This document shows positions 1 through 8,347 of a DNA stretch of 47,197 nucleotides, in pieces. The stretch spans positions 1 through 47,197 of the forward strand of contig NZ_JWHR01000003.1 of assembly GCF_000808015.1 (NCBI RefSeq). The letters are read 5' to 3'. Position 1 is the first letter of the stretch. Each line of letters begins with the position of its first letter. Under the pieces are notes generated by a model. That model saw only the letters and a program-made list of their open reading frames with translations. It was not told the DNA's origin and did not search any database. The DNA comes from Terrisporobacter othiniensis. GTDB taxonomy: Bacteria; Bacillota; Clostridia; Peptostreptococcales; Peptostreptococcaceae. The translations under genes and the position numbers were made by a program.

Positions 1-181
1 CAATATAAGGTTTCTAAAAATGAATAAGTAAAGAAAATAAAGAAAATACCCCAATATATAGTATACACTTGAATAAAATTAACTATATTAAAAACTTAAT
101 AGAAGTAAATAAACCTTAGATGTATCAAAATTTATTTATTCATCATATAGTAATATATCTTGAACAAATGGAGGATATATT

Positions 182-2023
182 ATGTGTGGAATTGTAGGAT
201 GGTCTAATCTTAAAAATAATATAAGAGATTACTCCAATATAATGGACAAAATGATTAATACACTAAAGTTGAGAGGACCTGATTCAGGAGGACTAAAAGT
301 TTACGATCATACATTAATTGGTCATAGAAGACTTTCTATAGTTGACCCTACTGGAGGTCTTCAGCCAATGACTAAGAAAATAGGGGATAGAGAATATACC
401 ATTTGCTATAATGGTGAGCTTTACAATACTGAAGAAGTGAGAGCAGATTTGATTGCCAAAGGATATACTTTTGATTCTTATGGAGATACAGAAGTTCTGT
501 TAACATCATATATTGAATATGGTAAAAACTGTGTTGATTATATCAATGGTATTTTTGCTTTTGGAATTTGGGATGAATATAATCGAGAAATGTTTTTATG
601 CAGAGATCCGCTGGGTATAAAACCACTTTTTTATTCTTACAAAGATGGGAATTTAGTTTTCGCTTCAGAAATGAAAACTTTATTGATGCATCCATCTGTG
701 GATTCCGTAGTAGATAAAGATGGTTTACTTGAGCTGATGTCTTTAGGCCCAGCAAGAAGTTTAGGAAGTGGAATATTTAGAGACATAAAAGAAGTACCAC
801 CTGCATTTTATCTAATTTTTAATGAGAAAGGTATTACTTTAAATGAGTATTGGGAGTTAGAAGTAAGGGAACATGAGGACGACTTAGATAAAACTAAAAA
901 GTATGTAAGAGAGTTATTAGTTGAGGTAATTGAAAATCAACTAGTCAGTGATGTACCTGTTTGTGCTTTTTTATCAGGGGGACTTGATTCCAGTATAATT
1001 TCAAAAGTAGCATTTGATAAGTTTAAAAAAAATAATATGGAAACTTTAAATACTTTTTGTATTGACTACAAGGATAACGATAAGTATTTTAAAAAGGATA
1101 TATTTCAACCTAATTCAGATTCGGACTATGTGGGGATAATGGTTGATTTTTTAGGGAGCAATCATCATAATGTGGTATTAGATAATGTGGACTTGGCACA
1201 TGCACTAGATGATGCAACTATAGCAGCTGATTTACCGGGAATGGCTGATATAGACTCTTCACTGTATTTATTTGCAAAAGAAGTAAGAAAATATGCAACT
1301 GTTGCGCTATCTGGAGAGTGTGCCGACGAAGTATTTGGAGGATATCCATGGTTTACAAGAGAATATGACTCAATTGAAATCTTCCCTTGGGCTGATTCAA
1401 TTGAATATAGAAAAAATATATTAAGAAATGATTTAAAATCTCTTCCTATTGAAGATTATACAAAGGGACTATGTAGAGATAGTATTAATAAAATTCCTAA
1501 ATTGCCTGGAGAAAGTCATAATGATAGAATTATAAGAGAACTGTCTTATCTTAATATAAAATATCAGATGATTACCTTGATAAATAGAAAAGATAGAATG
1601 ACAATGTCTAATAGTTTAGAAGGAAGAGTACCTTTTGCTGATAAGAGACTAGTTCAGTATGCTTTTAATTTACCAAAAGATATGAAGTTATTACATGGTA
1701 GAGAAAAAGGACTACTTCGTGAAGCTGTGAGAGGATTAGTGCCAGACGAGATTATAGATAGAAAGAAAAGTCCTTATCCAAAAACTCACAATCCAGAGTA
1801 TACAAAGGAAGTAAGTACAATGCTAAGATTGATTTTAGCAGATAAAAAATCTCCTATTCATCAAATTGTAGATTTTGATTTTGTATCTAGATTGGTTGAT
1901 ACAGGAGGGGCATCTTTTGAACAACCTTGGTATGGACAATTAATGACAGGTCCACAGGTTATTGCTTATTTGATTCAGTTAAATAACTGGATGAAGTTTT
2001 ATGATGTTAAATTAGATATATAG
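182..2023 (+). CDS. asnB: Asparagine synthase (glutamine-hydrolysing), AsnB type
   Basis: Cytoplasmic class II glutamine amidotransferase, 613 aa, making asparagine from aspartate, glutamine and ATP. The start is MCGIVGW, so Cys2 becomes the N-terminal nucleophile after Met removal. The glutaminase domain (about 1-210) carries RGPDSGG, HRRLSIVD and YNGELYN. The synthetase domain has the ATP PP-loop SGGLDSS at residues 265-271 and the later SGECADEVFGGYPWF and EGRVPFADKRLV motifs. Length is normal for the family. The ATG follows GGAGG (170-174) at good spacing. It is monocistronic, ended by the hairpin at 2029-2065. Family knowledge: some clostridial AsnB-like enzymes amidate peptidoglycan rather than free aspartate. 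The sequence alone does not separate these roles, so the substrate is inferred. Confidence 0.93.
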   Translation: MCGIVGWSNLKNNIRDYSNIMDKMINTLKLRGPDSGGLKVYDHTLIGHRRLSIVDPTGGLQPMTKKIGDREYTICYNGELYNTEEVRADLIAKGYTFDSYGDTEVLLTSYIEYGKNCVDYINGIFAFGIWDEYNREMFLCRDPLGIKPLFYSYKDGNLVFASEMKTLLMHPSVDSVVDKDGLLELMSLGPARSLGSGIFRDIKEVPPAFYLIFNEKGITLNEYWELEVREHEDDLDKTKKYVRELLVEVIENQLVSDVPVCAFLSGGLDSSIISKVAFDKFKKNNMETLNTFCIDYKDNDKYFKKDIFQPNSDSDYVGIMVDFLGSNHHNVVLDNVDLAHALDDATIAADLPGMADIDSSLYLFAKEVRKYATVALSGECADEVFGGYPWFTREYDSIEIFPWADSIEYRKNILRNDLKSLPIEDYTKGLCRDSINKIPKLPGESHNDRIIRELSYLNIKYQMITLINRKDRMTMSNSLEGRVPFADKRLVQYAFNLPKDMKLLHGREKGLLREAVRGLVPDEIIDRKKSPYPKTHNPEYTKEVSTMLRLILADKKSPIHQIVDFDFVSRLVDTGGASFEQPWYGQLMTGPQVIAYLIQLNNWMKFYDVKLDI

Positions 2024-2028
2024 ATAGG

Positions 2029-2065
2029 AAAAAGCCATTAATAGAAAAATTATTAATGGCTTTTT
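2029..2065. terminator. Bidirectional intrinsic terminator
   Basis: A 14-bp inverted repeat (AAAAAGCCATTAAT / ATTAATGGCTTTTT) with a short loop. It has A and T tracts on the two sides, so it can terminate both asnB (+) and the convergent MFS gene (-). Confidence 0.9.
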
Positions 2066-2074
2066 AAATTTATC

Positions 2075-3505
2075 TTAGAGAATTTTTTTATCAAATAATC
2101 TATAACCAGTTATAATTAAAGCTATGAAACAAAGTACAAAAGATACTAAAAATGCTATATGAATTCCATATAAAAATAAGTCATCTCTTCCTTCAATATA
2201 GCTTGTTACCTTGTACCCAGCCTGACTGCTCATAGCACTATATAGGATGGTAGTTGATAAAGAAAGACCTGTTACCATACCTAGGTTTCTAGCTAATGAA
2301 TTTATACTACCTGCAATTCCTAGGTGATTTTTTGCAACAGATGACATGATTATTGAATTATTAGGTGATTGAAAAAGTGCCACACCAGTACCTGTTAAAA
2401 GAGTAAGTAGTATTAAAAAAGGAACTGTAGTTTTTATACCTATAAATACTAATAAAATTTGGGAAATACAGACTACTAAAAGCCCCACAAAAGTTAAACC
2501 TTCAGATCCAATTTTATCAGATAAAGCCCCACTAATTGGTGCAACAACAACCATTGCAATAGGAACACACATGAGTATAATTCCAGATAAAAAAGTAGAA
2601 AGTTTCAATGTATTTTGTAAATAAAATGGTATTAATGTATTCATAAATAAGTTTGATGAGAATATCAATACAGCACAAATTAATCCTAATGAGAAAGCTT
2701 TGCTATTAAAGATTGTCAAATCTATCAATGGATTTTTAGCTTGTTTTTCTCTAAGTATAAATCCAGCCAGGGCTATAATAGCTAAAATAAATAATCCTAT
2801 TACAAAGGCAGTATTAAATCCTGTTACTTGTCCGATAAATATTCCCATAAACAGTGAAATTACACTTATATCGAATAAGATAAATCCTAAAAAATCTAAG
2901 TTTAAAGGTAACTCTTTTCTTTTTGATTTTGGAAAAACAAAGTAACCAAGAATAATAGCAAATATACCAATGGGAATATTAATTAAAAATATATAATGCC
3001 AAGTGAATTTTTGAAGAATGATTCCACCTATTCCTGGTCCTGCGATACTTCCAAGGGAAACAAAGCTTCCAAGAATACCAAGGCTTCTTCCACGCATTTC
3101 AGGGGGAAAGTTTTCTGTTATTATTCCATAGTTTGTAGCCATTGTCATACTAGCACCAATAGCTTGTATGATTCTTGATAGTAAAAGTAATTCTAGAGTA
3201 GGGCTTATTCCACAAAATAAAGATCCTAAAGTGAAAATAAAAGTTCCAATTTTAAAAATTTTCACTTTACCGATAGTATCGCTAATTTTTCCCCAGAAAA
3301 TTAATAAGCAACAGATAGTAATCATATATAAAGATACTATCCACTCAGCATCACTCATATTTATGGATAAACTCTTTGACATGGTTGGCATTGCTATATT
3401 TACAATACTACCATCTAAAGTTGACATAAATGTGAATAAGCAAGTTGCAATTAAAATAAGCCACATATTATTTTGTTTACTTAGATTATTAGTATTTTGT
3501 GACAT
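2075..3505 (-). CDS. MFS exporter, DHA2 (EmrB/QacA, 14-TM) family
   Basis: Inner-membrane proton-coupled drug/metabolite exporter of 476 aa, the usual length for 14-helix DHA2 members. Helix 1 holds the family-typical STLDGSIVNIAMP stretch. Motif A appears after helix 2 as GKISDTIGKVKIFKIG. The antiporter motif C region reads LGSIAGPGIGGIIL, followed by the WHYIFLINIPIG signature. Hydrophobic segments run to the C-terminus. The start has an upstream GGAG-type ribosome site. The gene converges on asnB and shares its terminator, and no regulator gene is adjacent. The substrate cannot be deduced from sequence, and 'multidrug' would be a family label only. Confidence 0.88.
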   Translation of the reverse strand: MSQNTNNLSKQNNMWLILIATCLFTFMSTLDGSIVNIAMPTMSKSLSINMSDAEWIVSLYMITICCLLIFWGKISDTIGKVKIFKIGTFIFTLGSLFCGISPTLELLLLSRIIQAIGASMTMATNYGIITENFPPEMRGRSLGILGSFVSLGSIAGPGIGGIILQKFTWHYIFLINIPIGIFAIILGYFVFPKSKRKELPLNLDFLGFILFDISVISLFMGIFIGQVTGFNTAFVIGLFILAIIALAGFILREKQAKNPLIDLTIFNSKAFSLGLICAVLIFSSNLFMNTLIPFYLQNTLKLSTFLSGIILMCVPIAMVVVAPISGALSDKIGSEGLTFVGLLVVCISQILLVFIGIKTTVPFLILLTLLTGTGVALFQSPNNSIIMSSVAKNHLGIAGSINSLARNLGMVTGLSLSTTILYSAMSSQAGYKVTSYIEGRDDLFLYGIHIAFLVSFVLCFIALIITGYRLFDKKIL

Positions 3506-3606
3506 TTTATATCTCCTTCAACTAATTTTATATAGAAAGTTAATCATAATTATTATTACCATAAAAATAAAAATAAATTTTCTATTTAGTAGAAGTCAGA
3601 GAATTA

Positions 3607-4257
3607 TTATTTACATAAATGTTTATCATATTTTAGATTAATTAAATTATTATAAGCATTCCAAACCTTAGTAGGCACTTTTTGTTCAATTTGAAACCCA
3701 TTCTTACCATATAAATCAATTCTTTGTAAATCACCAACCATAATGCTAATAAACTCATCTTTAGAGATTTCACCATGAGAGTAAAAGTTACAGTAATCTT
3801 CATAACTATATTGAGGAGATGTAATAATAAAATCAATTTCTGGCCATTGCTTTTTTATAGTGGCAAAAGTACGTCTTTCTCTATAAGGTTTATCTACAAT
3901 TAAAAAAGATGTAGGGTGTAAGTTTAATTTATTTAAAATTTCTTTAGTGTAACTTATATTTTCACCAGTATTAGAAGCTTTGCTTTCAATAATAATTTTA
4001 GTTTCAGGAACACCCATATTTATAGCTATTTGAGCAAATTTCTCCGCTTCAGTCATATTCCATAAACTTTTAGTAATTCTACCAAAACCGCCAGTGAATA
4101 TAATTTTATCTCCATAGCCATTTAAGAAAAGGTTAGCGCATCTTATTGCTACATTTAAATCATGACTACCAAACCCTAAGATTACATCACATTTTTCTAT
4201 ATTTTCATTTAATTTATGATAATTCCATAATATTTTTCCATAATAATCTATATGCAT
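3607..4257 (-). CDS. YdcF-like protein (DUF218 / SanA-ElyC fold)
   Basis: A protein of about 216 aa with the DUF218 pattern: ILGFGSHD near the N-terminus, then IIFTGGFG, a conserved Glu-rich helix (MTEAEKFAQIAINMGVP), ESKASNTGEN, and VDKPYRERRTFAT. These match the YdcF/SanA/ElyC family. Its members include E. coli YdcF and cell-envelope proteins, and most biochemical roles are unsettled. No signal peptide or membrane helix is seen here, so it looks cytoplasmic like YdcF. I place the start at the ATG at 4257, just after GGAGGT (4266-4261, spacing of only 3-4 nt). An in-frame TTG at 4275 lacks a ribosome site. It lies upstream of the MFS gene on the same strand, with 101 bp between them. Confidence 0.75.
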   Translation of the reverse strand: MHIDYYGKILWNYHKLNENIEKCDVILGFGSHDLNVAIRCANLFLNGYGDKIIFTGGFGRITKSLWNMTEAEKFAQIAINMGVPETKIIIESKASNTGENISYTKEILNKLNLHPTSFLIVDKPYRERRTFATIKKQWPEIDFIITSPQYSYEDYCNFYSHGEISKDEFISIMVGDLQRIDLYGKNGFQIEQKVPTKVWNAYNNLINLKYDKHLCK

Positions 4258-4334
4258 AGTACCTCCATAGATCAAAGTTTTTAATTTAAGTATACAGTAA
4301 AAAGCTTTTAATAGTCATATATTATAAATTAAAA

Positions 4335-4385
4335 AATAGTAACAATTTTAGATAATAGGTAGCCTAAAATTATTACTATTTTTCT
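4335..4385. terminator. Intrinsic terminator of the nad operon
   Basis: A long inverted repeat (AATAGTAACAATTTTAG, 4335-4351, against CTAAAATTATTACTATT, 4364-4380, one mismatch) followed on the minus strand by a T-rich run. It lies just after nadC. A T tract on the + strand makes it potentially bidirectional. Confidence 0.82.
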
Positions 4386-4394
4386 TTTAACATA

Positions 4395-5234
4395 TTATAT
4401 ATTTTTTAAGTTTTTCATACTAAGATCTAAGTTTTTTACAGAATGAGTAAGAGCACCAACAGAGATACAATCAACACCAATCTCAGCAATAGATTTAATA
4501 TTTTCCAATTTTACATTACCAGAAAACTCAATGATAGCTTTATCACCAATTATTTCAATTGCTTCTTTTGCCATATCTAGAGTCATATTATCAAGCATAA
4601 TAATATCGGCTTTAGCTTCTATAGCTTCTTTCACCATATCTAAAGTTTCAGTTTCAACCTCAATTTTTCTAACAAAAGAAGAATTTTCTCTACAAAGTTT
4701 AACCGCGTTAGTAATACCACCAGCAGCTGCAATATGGTTATCTTTTAACATAACACCATCAGATAAATTAAATCTATGATTATGTCCACCACCAATTTTA
4801 ACAGAATATTTTTCAAGAATCTTTAAATTTGGAGTAGTTTTTCTAGTATCTAATAATTTAGCATTAGTATGTTCAATTTCCTTAACATATTTATTAGTAA
4901 GTGTTGCAATACCACTCATTCTTTGTAATAAGTTCAGAGCAACACGTTCACCTTGAAGAATGAATCTAGTATTTCCTTTTATAAGAGCTATTTTATCACC
5001 TGGATAAATTTTATCTCCATCATTTTTAAGAAGAGTAACTTCCACATTGCCAAGAATTTTAAAAACTCTTTCAAAAACTTTAAGTCCTGCAATAATGCCT
5101 TCTTCTTTGCAAATTAAATCTATAGTAGAATTACTATTTTCACTAATTACAGAATTTGTACTTATATCTTCTCCAGGAATATCTTCCACAAGAGCATCTT
5201 TAATTATTTTATCTACTACTAAAAAATTAATCAT
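4395..5234 (-). CDS. nadC: Nicotinate-nucleotide pyrophosphorylase (carboxylating)
   Basis: Quinolinate phosphoribosyltransferase, 279 aa: converts quinolinate and PRPP to nicotinate mononucleotide, CO2 and PPi. Visible signatures are EDIPGEDIST near the N-terminus, NLLQRMSGIAT, LDTRKTTPNLK (PRPP/quinolinate contacts), GGGHNHRFNLSDGVMLKDNH, EVETETLD, and the C-terminal IEFSGNV and VDCISVGALTHS. Length is typical. The ATG at 5234 follows a GGTGGAG ribosome site and overlaps the end of nadB by 8 bp, indicating translational coupling. It is the last gene of the nadA-nadB-nadC operon, ahead of the terminator at 4335-4385. Confidence 0.96.
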   Translation of the reverse strand: MINFLVVDKIIKDALVEDIPGEDISTNSVISENSNSTIDLICKEEGIIAGLKVFERVFKILGNVEVTLLKNDGDKIYPGDKIALIKGNTRFILQGERVALNLLQRMSGIATLTNKYVKEIEHTNAKLLDTRKTTPNLKILEKYSVKIGGGHNHRFNLSDGVMLKDNHIAAAGGITNAVKLCRENSSFVRKIEVETETLDMVKEAIEAKADIIMLDNMTLDMAKEAIEIIGDKAIIEFSGNVKLENIKSIAEIGVDCISVGALTHSVKNLDLSMKNLKNI

Positions 5235-6519
5235 CTATAACTCCACCTTTTTCTCTAATCGCTTTTACAACTAAAAGTCTATTTTCTTCTTCCACTTCAT
5301 CCCTACTAGTATATATTTCATCAATATCAACTTTTGAAAGGTTAAAGCTATCTACGCAAGCATTTATTTCTTGAGCAGCTCTTTTAGAGAAAACAAGTCC
5401 CTCAAGCAAAGAGTTACTAGCAAGTCTGTTGGCACCATGAATTCCTGTACACGCAGTTTCACCAACAGCATATAAATTTTCCATAGAAGTTTTACTGTTT
5501 AAATCAACTTTAATACCACCCATAAAATAGTGTTGAGCAGGAGAAACTTTTATAGGTTCTTTTGTAATATCAGTTCCTTTTTCTAAACATTTATTATAAA
5601 TAGTAGAGAAGCGTTTTTTTAGATATTCTGAATTTAGAAAACTAATATCAAGATATACATAAGGTGTATTAGTTTTTTTCATTTCTTTAAAAATAGCTTC
5701 AGATACAACATCTCTAGGTTGAAGCTCATCTATAAATCTTTCTCCATTAATATTGTAAAGTTTTCCACCTTCACCTCTCACAGACTCAGATATTAAAAAC
5801 CTTCTTTCATCATCAGACTCATCATAAAAAGCCGTTGGATGAATTTGAATATAGTTTATATCTTTAAGTTCTATGTCATGTCTAAGAGCTACAGCTAAGC
5901 CATCGCCTCTAAGAATTCTTTGGCTGGTAGAATTCTTATATAAACCACCAATTCCGCCACAAGCCAGGACTACAAATTTTGCAAATACATTTATTTGTTC
6001 CTTATCTTTTAATAATATAGCGCCAATACACTTGCCATTTCTCTCTATTATATCAACAAGGAATGTATCCTCTGAAATCCTTAAGTTTTTACGCTCACAA
6101 GCATTTTTTACAAGAGTTTTTTCTACATTTTCTCCAGTGTTATCTTGCGTATGTATAATTCTATTAACACAATGAGCCCCTTCTTTTGTATAATCCCAAT
6201 TACCCTCTTCGTCTTTATCAACATCAAGACCAAGAGATACTAGATAGTCTACGTTCTCAATAGACTCTTTAGTCAGAACTTCTACTGCTTGTACATCATT
6301 TTTATATCTACCAGCTTTTAGAGTATCTTCTGCAAAAAAAGGAACATCTTCAAAATCTCTAGCTACAGAAATTCCACCCTGTGCTAAAGAAGTATTAGTA
6401 CAGTCTATTTTATCTTTTGAAACTACCATTACGTCCAAATCTTGACGAAGATTTAGAGCACAGTATAGTCCAGCTACACCAGATCCAACTATTAAAACGT
6501 CTACATATTTATTTTCCAC
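5227..6519 (-). CDS. nadB: L-aspartate oxidase, short clostridial form
   Basis: FAD enzyme oxidising L-aspartate to iminoaspartate, the substrate of NadA. The FAD-binding Rossmann motif VLIVGSGVAGLYCAL is at the N-terminus. It is followed by TSLAQGGIS, GAHCVNRIIHTQDNTGENVE, LACGGIGGLY, the IQIHPTAFY active-site region, ESVRGEGG, and the second FAD contact AVGETACTGIHGANRLASNSLLEG. At 430 aa it lacks most of the C-terminal helical domain of roughly 100 residues found in E. coli NadB (about 540 aa). This is usual in clostridia rather than a truncation. GTG start at 6519 with an upstream GGGGAG. It overlaps nadA by 11 bp and nadC by 8 bp. In anaerobes fumarate is the likely electron acceptor (family knowledge). 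Confidence 0.94.
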   Translation of the reverse strand: MENKYVDVLIVGSGVAGLYCALNLRQDLDVMVVSKDKIDCTNTSLAQGGISVARDFEDVPFFAEDTLKAGRYKNDVQAVEVLTKESIENVDYLVSLGLDVDKDEEGNWDYTKEGAHCVNRIIHTQDNTGENVEKTLVKNACERKNLRISEDTFLVDIIERNGKCIGAILLKDKEQINVFAKFVVLACGGIGGLYKNSTSQRILRGDGLAVALRHDIELKDINYIQIHPTAFYDESDDERRFLISESVRGEGGKLYNINGERFIDELQPRDVVSEAIFKEMKKTNTPYVYLDISFLNSEYLKKRFSTIYNKCLEKGTDITKEPIKVSPAQHYFMGGIKVDLNSKTSMENLYAVGETACTGIHGANRLASNSLLEGLVFSKRAAQEINACVDSFNLSKVDIDEIYTSRDEVEEENRLLVVKAIREKGGVIDD

Positions 6520-7435
6520 AAAGAATCATCTCCCCTAATTTATGCATGTTTTCTAGAGATGTTAAAGCTTTTTCTGATATTTCTTTGTCTAGAACAACTT
6601 CATCTATTTTACCGCATAAAGCATCATAAACTTTTTCCAAAGAAGTTTTTTTCATATTAGGACAAATCATTTTTTCTGGGAAGTAAAACTTTTTATTAGG
6701 ATTTCTTTTATTTAATTCATATAAGATGCCTTCTTCTGTGCAAATTATAAATTCATTATCTTCACATTTTGTAGCATAATTTATAATGCCACTTGTACTT
6801 CCTATGTAATCAGCCAAATCTCTAACTGGTTTATTGCATTCTGGATGAGCTAAAACTTTTACATTAGGATGTTCTTGTTTAGCTTTTAATACTTCTTCTG
6901 AAGTAAGTCTTTCATGAGTAGGACAGAAACCTTCCCATAGTATGAATTCTTTTTCTGGAAAAAATTCAGCTATGTAGCTACCTAAGTTTCTATCTGGTAA
7001 AAATAAAATCTCTTTATTAGGAACATTTTTTAAAATGTCTAAAGCACTAGATGAGGTAACAGAAACATCACAAAGGGCTTTAACTTCATAAGATGAATTT
7101 ATATAACATACTTTAAAAGCATTTGGATATTTTTCTATCATTTCTTTTAAATCAGAAGCCTCGGCCATGTCAGCCATTGGACAACCAGCGTTAGTAGCAG
7201 GTAAGATGATAGTTTTTTGTGGAGATAAGATTTTAGCACTTTCTCCCATAAATTTTACTCCGCAGAATATAATTAATTCTTCTTCACAATCACGAGCGAT
7301 TTTGCTTAAATAATATGAATCCCCAACATAATCAGCAATTTCTTGTATTTCATCAGGCTCATATAGATGAGCAAGTATTATAGCGTTTTTTTCTTTTTTT
7401 AACTTTAAAATATTATCTTTTAAAATATTCCTCAT
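6509..7435 (-). CDS. nadA: Quinolinate synthase
   Basis: [4Fe-4S] enzyme condensing iminoaspartate with dihydroxyacetone phosphate to give quinolinate, 308 aa. Family motifs: IILAHLYEPDEIQEIADYVGDS, FCGVKFMGESAKILSP, LPATNAGCPMADM, YINSSYEVKALCDV, TSSSA, LFLPDRNLG, HPECNKPVRDLADYIGSTSGII, and FYFPEKMICPNMKKTSLEK. The three cluster cysteines are visible: one in the NAGCPMAD motif region or CGVKF, one in HPEC and one in ICPNMK. The exact ligand assignment is from family alignment. ATG at 7435 preceded by AAGGGTG. First gene of the operon, directly downstream of the 48-bp palindrome, so probably NiaR-repressed when nicotinate is available. Confidence 0.95.
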   Translation of the reverse strand: MRNILKDNILKLKKEKNAIILAHLYEPDEIQEIADYVGDSYYLSKIARDCEEELIIFCGVKFMGESAKILSPQKTIILPATNAGCPMADMAEASDLKEMIEKYPNAFKVCYINSSYEVKALCDVSVTSSSALDILKNVPNKEILFLPDRNLGSYIAEFFPEKEFILWEGFCPTHERLTSEEVLKAKQEHPNVKVLAHPECNKPVRDLADYIGSTSGIINYATKCEDNEFIICTEEGILYELNKRNPNKKFYFPEKMICPNMKKTSLEKVYDALCGKIDEVVLDKEISEKALTSLENMHKLGEMILCGK

Positions 7436-7452
7436 ATTTTACACCCTTTTCT

Positions 7453-7500
7453 GTTATAATGTTTTTACAAGTGTATATACACTTGTAAAAACATTATAAC
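7453..7500. promoter_or_regulatory. 48-bp perfect palindrome, probable NiaR operator
   Basis: Bases 7453-7476 are the exact reverse complement of 7477-7500, with core ACAAGTGTATATACACTTGT at the centre (7467-7486). It lies between nadA and its divergent regulator gene niaR, 17 bp from the nadA start. NiaR (YrxA) proteins repress NAD biosynthesis genes in Firmicutes through palindromic sites, so this is the natural operator. Its outer arm also forms the nadA -10 box on the minus strand. Confidence 0.8.
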
Positions 7501-7521
7501 ACCACAATTATTACTACACAA
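7493..7521 (-). promoter_or_regulatory. nadA promoter
   Basis: On the minus strand, -35 TTGTGT (7521-7516) and -10 TATAAT (7498-7493) are separated by 17 bp. Transcription would start inside the palindrome, so a repressor bound at its centre would cover the start site. Confidence 0.6.
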
Positions 7522-7620
7522 CAAAAAACAATTGTTAAAAACTTAATAAAATTTATTAAATTGAAATTTATATAATATATCTTGATGATATGTTGAAAAA
7601 TAAGGATTAGAAATAACGTA

Positions 7621-7649
7621 TTGATTTATATTAAAAATCTATATAGAAT
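7621..7649 (+). promoter_or_regulatory. Likely niaR promoter
   Basis: TTGATT (7621-7626), 17-bp spacer, TAGAAT (7644-7649), about 45 bp ahead of the niaR start. The 7501-7620 stretch between operator and this promoter is AT-rich with nothing else evident. Confidence 0.5.
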
Positions 7650-7693
7650 AGTAAAAAGATAGACAAACTAATTATTTAAGAAGAAGGTGTGTT

Positions 7694-8203
7694 ATGAATA
7701 GCAATGAAAGAAGAGAAAAATTATTACATATACTAAAAACATCTAATAAGCCTGTTAAAGGTGTAGATTTAGCAAAAGAACTTAATGTAACAAGACAGAT
7801 TGTGGTAAAGGACATTGCATTATTAAGAGCTTCTGGAATTGATATATTAGCTACATCTACTGGATATATAATATATAATATAAAAAATCAAGAATTTGAG
7901 ATAAAATGTAAGAATCATAATAATAATGAGCATCTTTTGTTAGAATTGCAAACTATTATTGATTTAGGTGGAAAAGTAAAAGATGTTATAGTAGATCACC
8001 CTACATATGGAACTATAAAAGCCGATTTAAACCTTGCTTCAAACAGAGATCTCAAATCATTTATGGAAAATAGTAAGAAGAATGGATTTAAACAATTATC
8101 CAGCTTAACACAAGATTATCATGTTCATACAATAGAAGTACCAGATGAAAAAACTTTGGAAGAGATAAAAAAAGAATTAAAAGAATTAAATATATTAGTA
8201 TAA
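7694..8203 (+). CDS. niaR: NiaR-type transcriptional repressor of NAD synthesis (HTH + 3H domain)
   Basis: 169 aa. Residues 1-60 form an HTH_11-like DNA-binding domain (ERREKLLHILKTSNKPVKGVDLAKELNVTRQIVVKDIALLRASGIDI, seen in part). Residues from about 75 form the 3H domain, with family histidines visible in the DHPTYG and DYHVHTIEV motifs that bind metal and nicotinate in characterised homologues. Length matches NiaR/YrxA (about 170-180 aa). It is divergent from nadABC with the palindromic operator between, which supports a role as a nicotinate-responsive repressor of the operon. ATG after an AGAAGGTG ribosome site. A Rho-independent terminator follows at 8218-8249. Effector identity is inferred from family knowledge. 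Confidence 0.88.
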   Translation: MNSNERREKLLHILKTSNKPVKGVDLAKELNVTRQIVVKDIALLRASGIDILATSTGYIIYNIKNQEFEIKCKNHNNNEHLLLELQTIIDLGGKVKDVIVDHPTYGTIKADLNLASNRDLKSFMENSKKNGFKQLSSLTQDYHVHTIEVPDEKTLEEIKKELKELNILV

Positions 8204-8217
8204 GATTTAAAGTTACT

Positions 8218-8249
8218 AAGGGCATATCATTTTTGTTATGCCCTTTTAA
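8218..8249 (+). terminator. Terminator after niaR
   Basis: AAGGGCATA, 10-nt loop, TATGCCCTT, then TTAAATTT. The 9-bp stem is perfect. Confidence 0.82.
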
Positions 8250-8347
8250 ATTTCAGCAAAATAAATTTTATATATTAATTACTTTATTATTTATGAAGAA
8301 AGTTAAGTAGTGATATATACTTAATAGGGGGGCAAAGGAGGAAATAG

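Noticed and set aside
60..71. GTATACACTTG half-site resembling the nad palindrome core, upstream of asnB
   Set aside because: It is a single 11-bp half-site without the inverted partner. It could be chance in AT-rich DNA.
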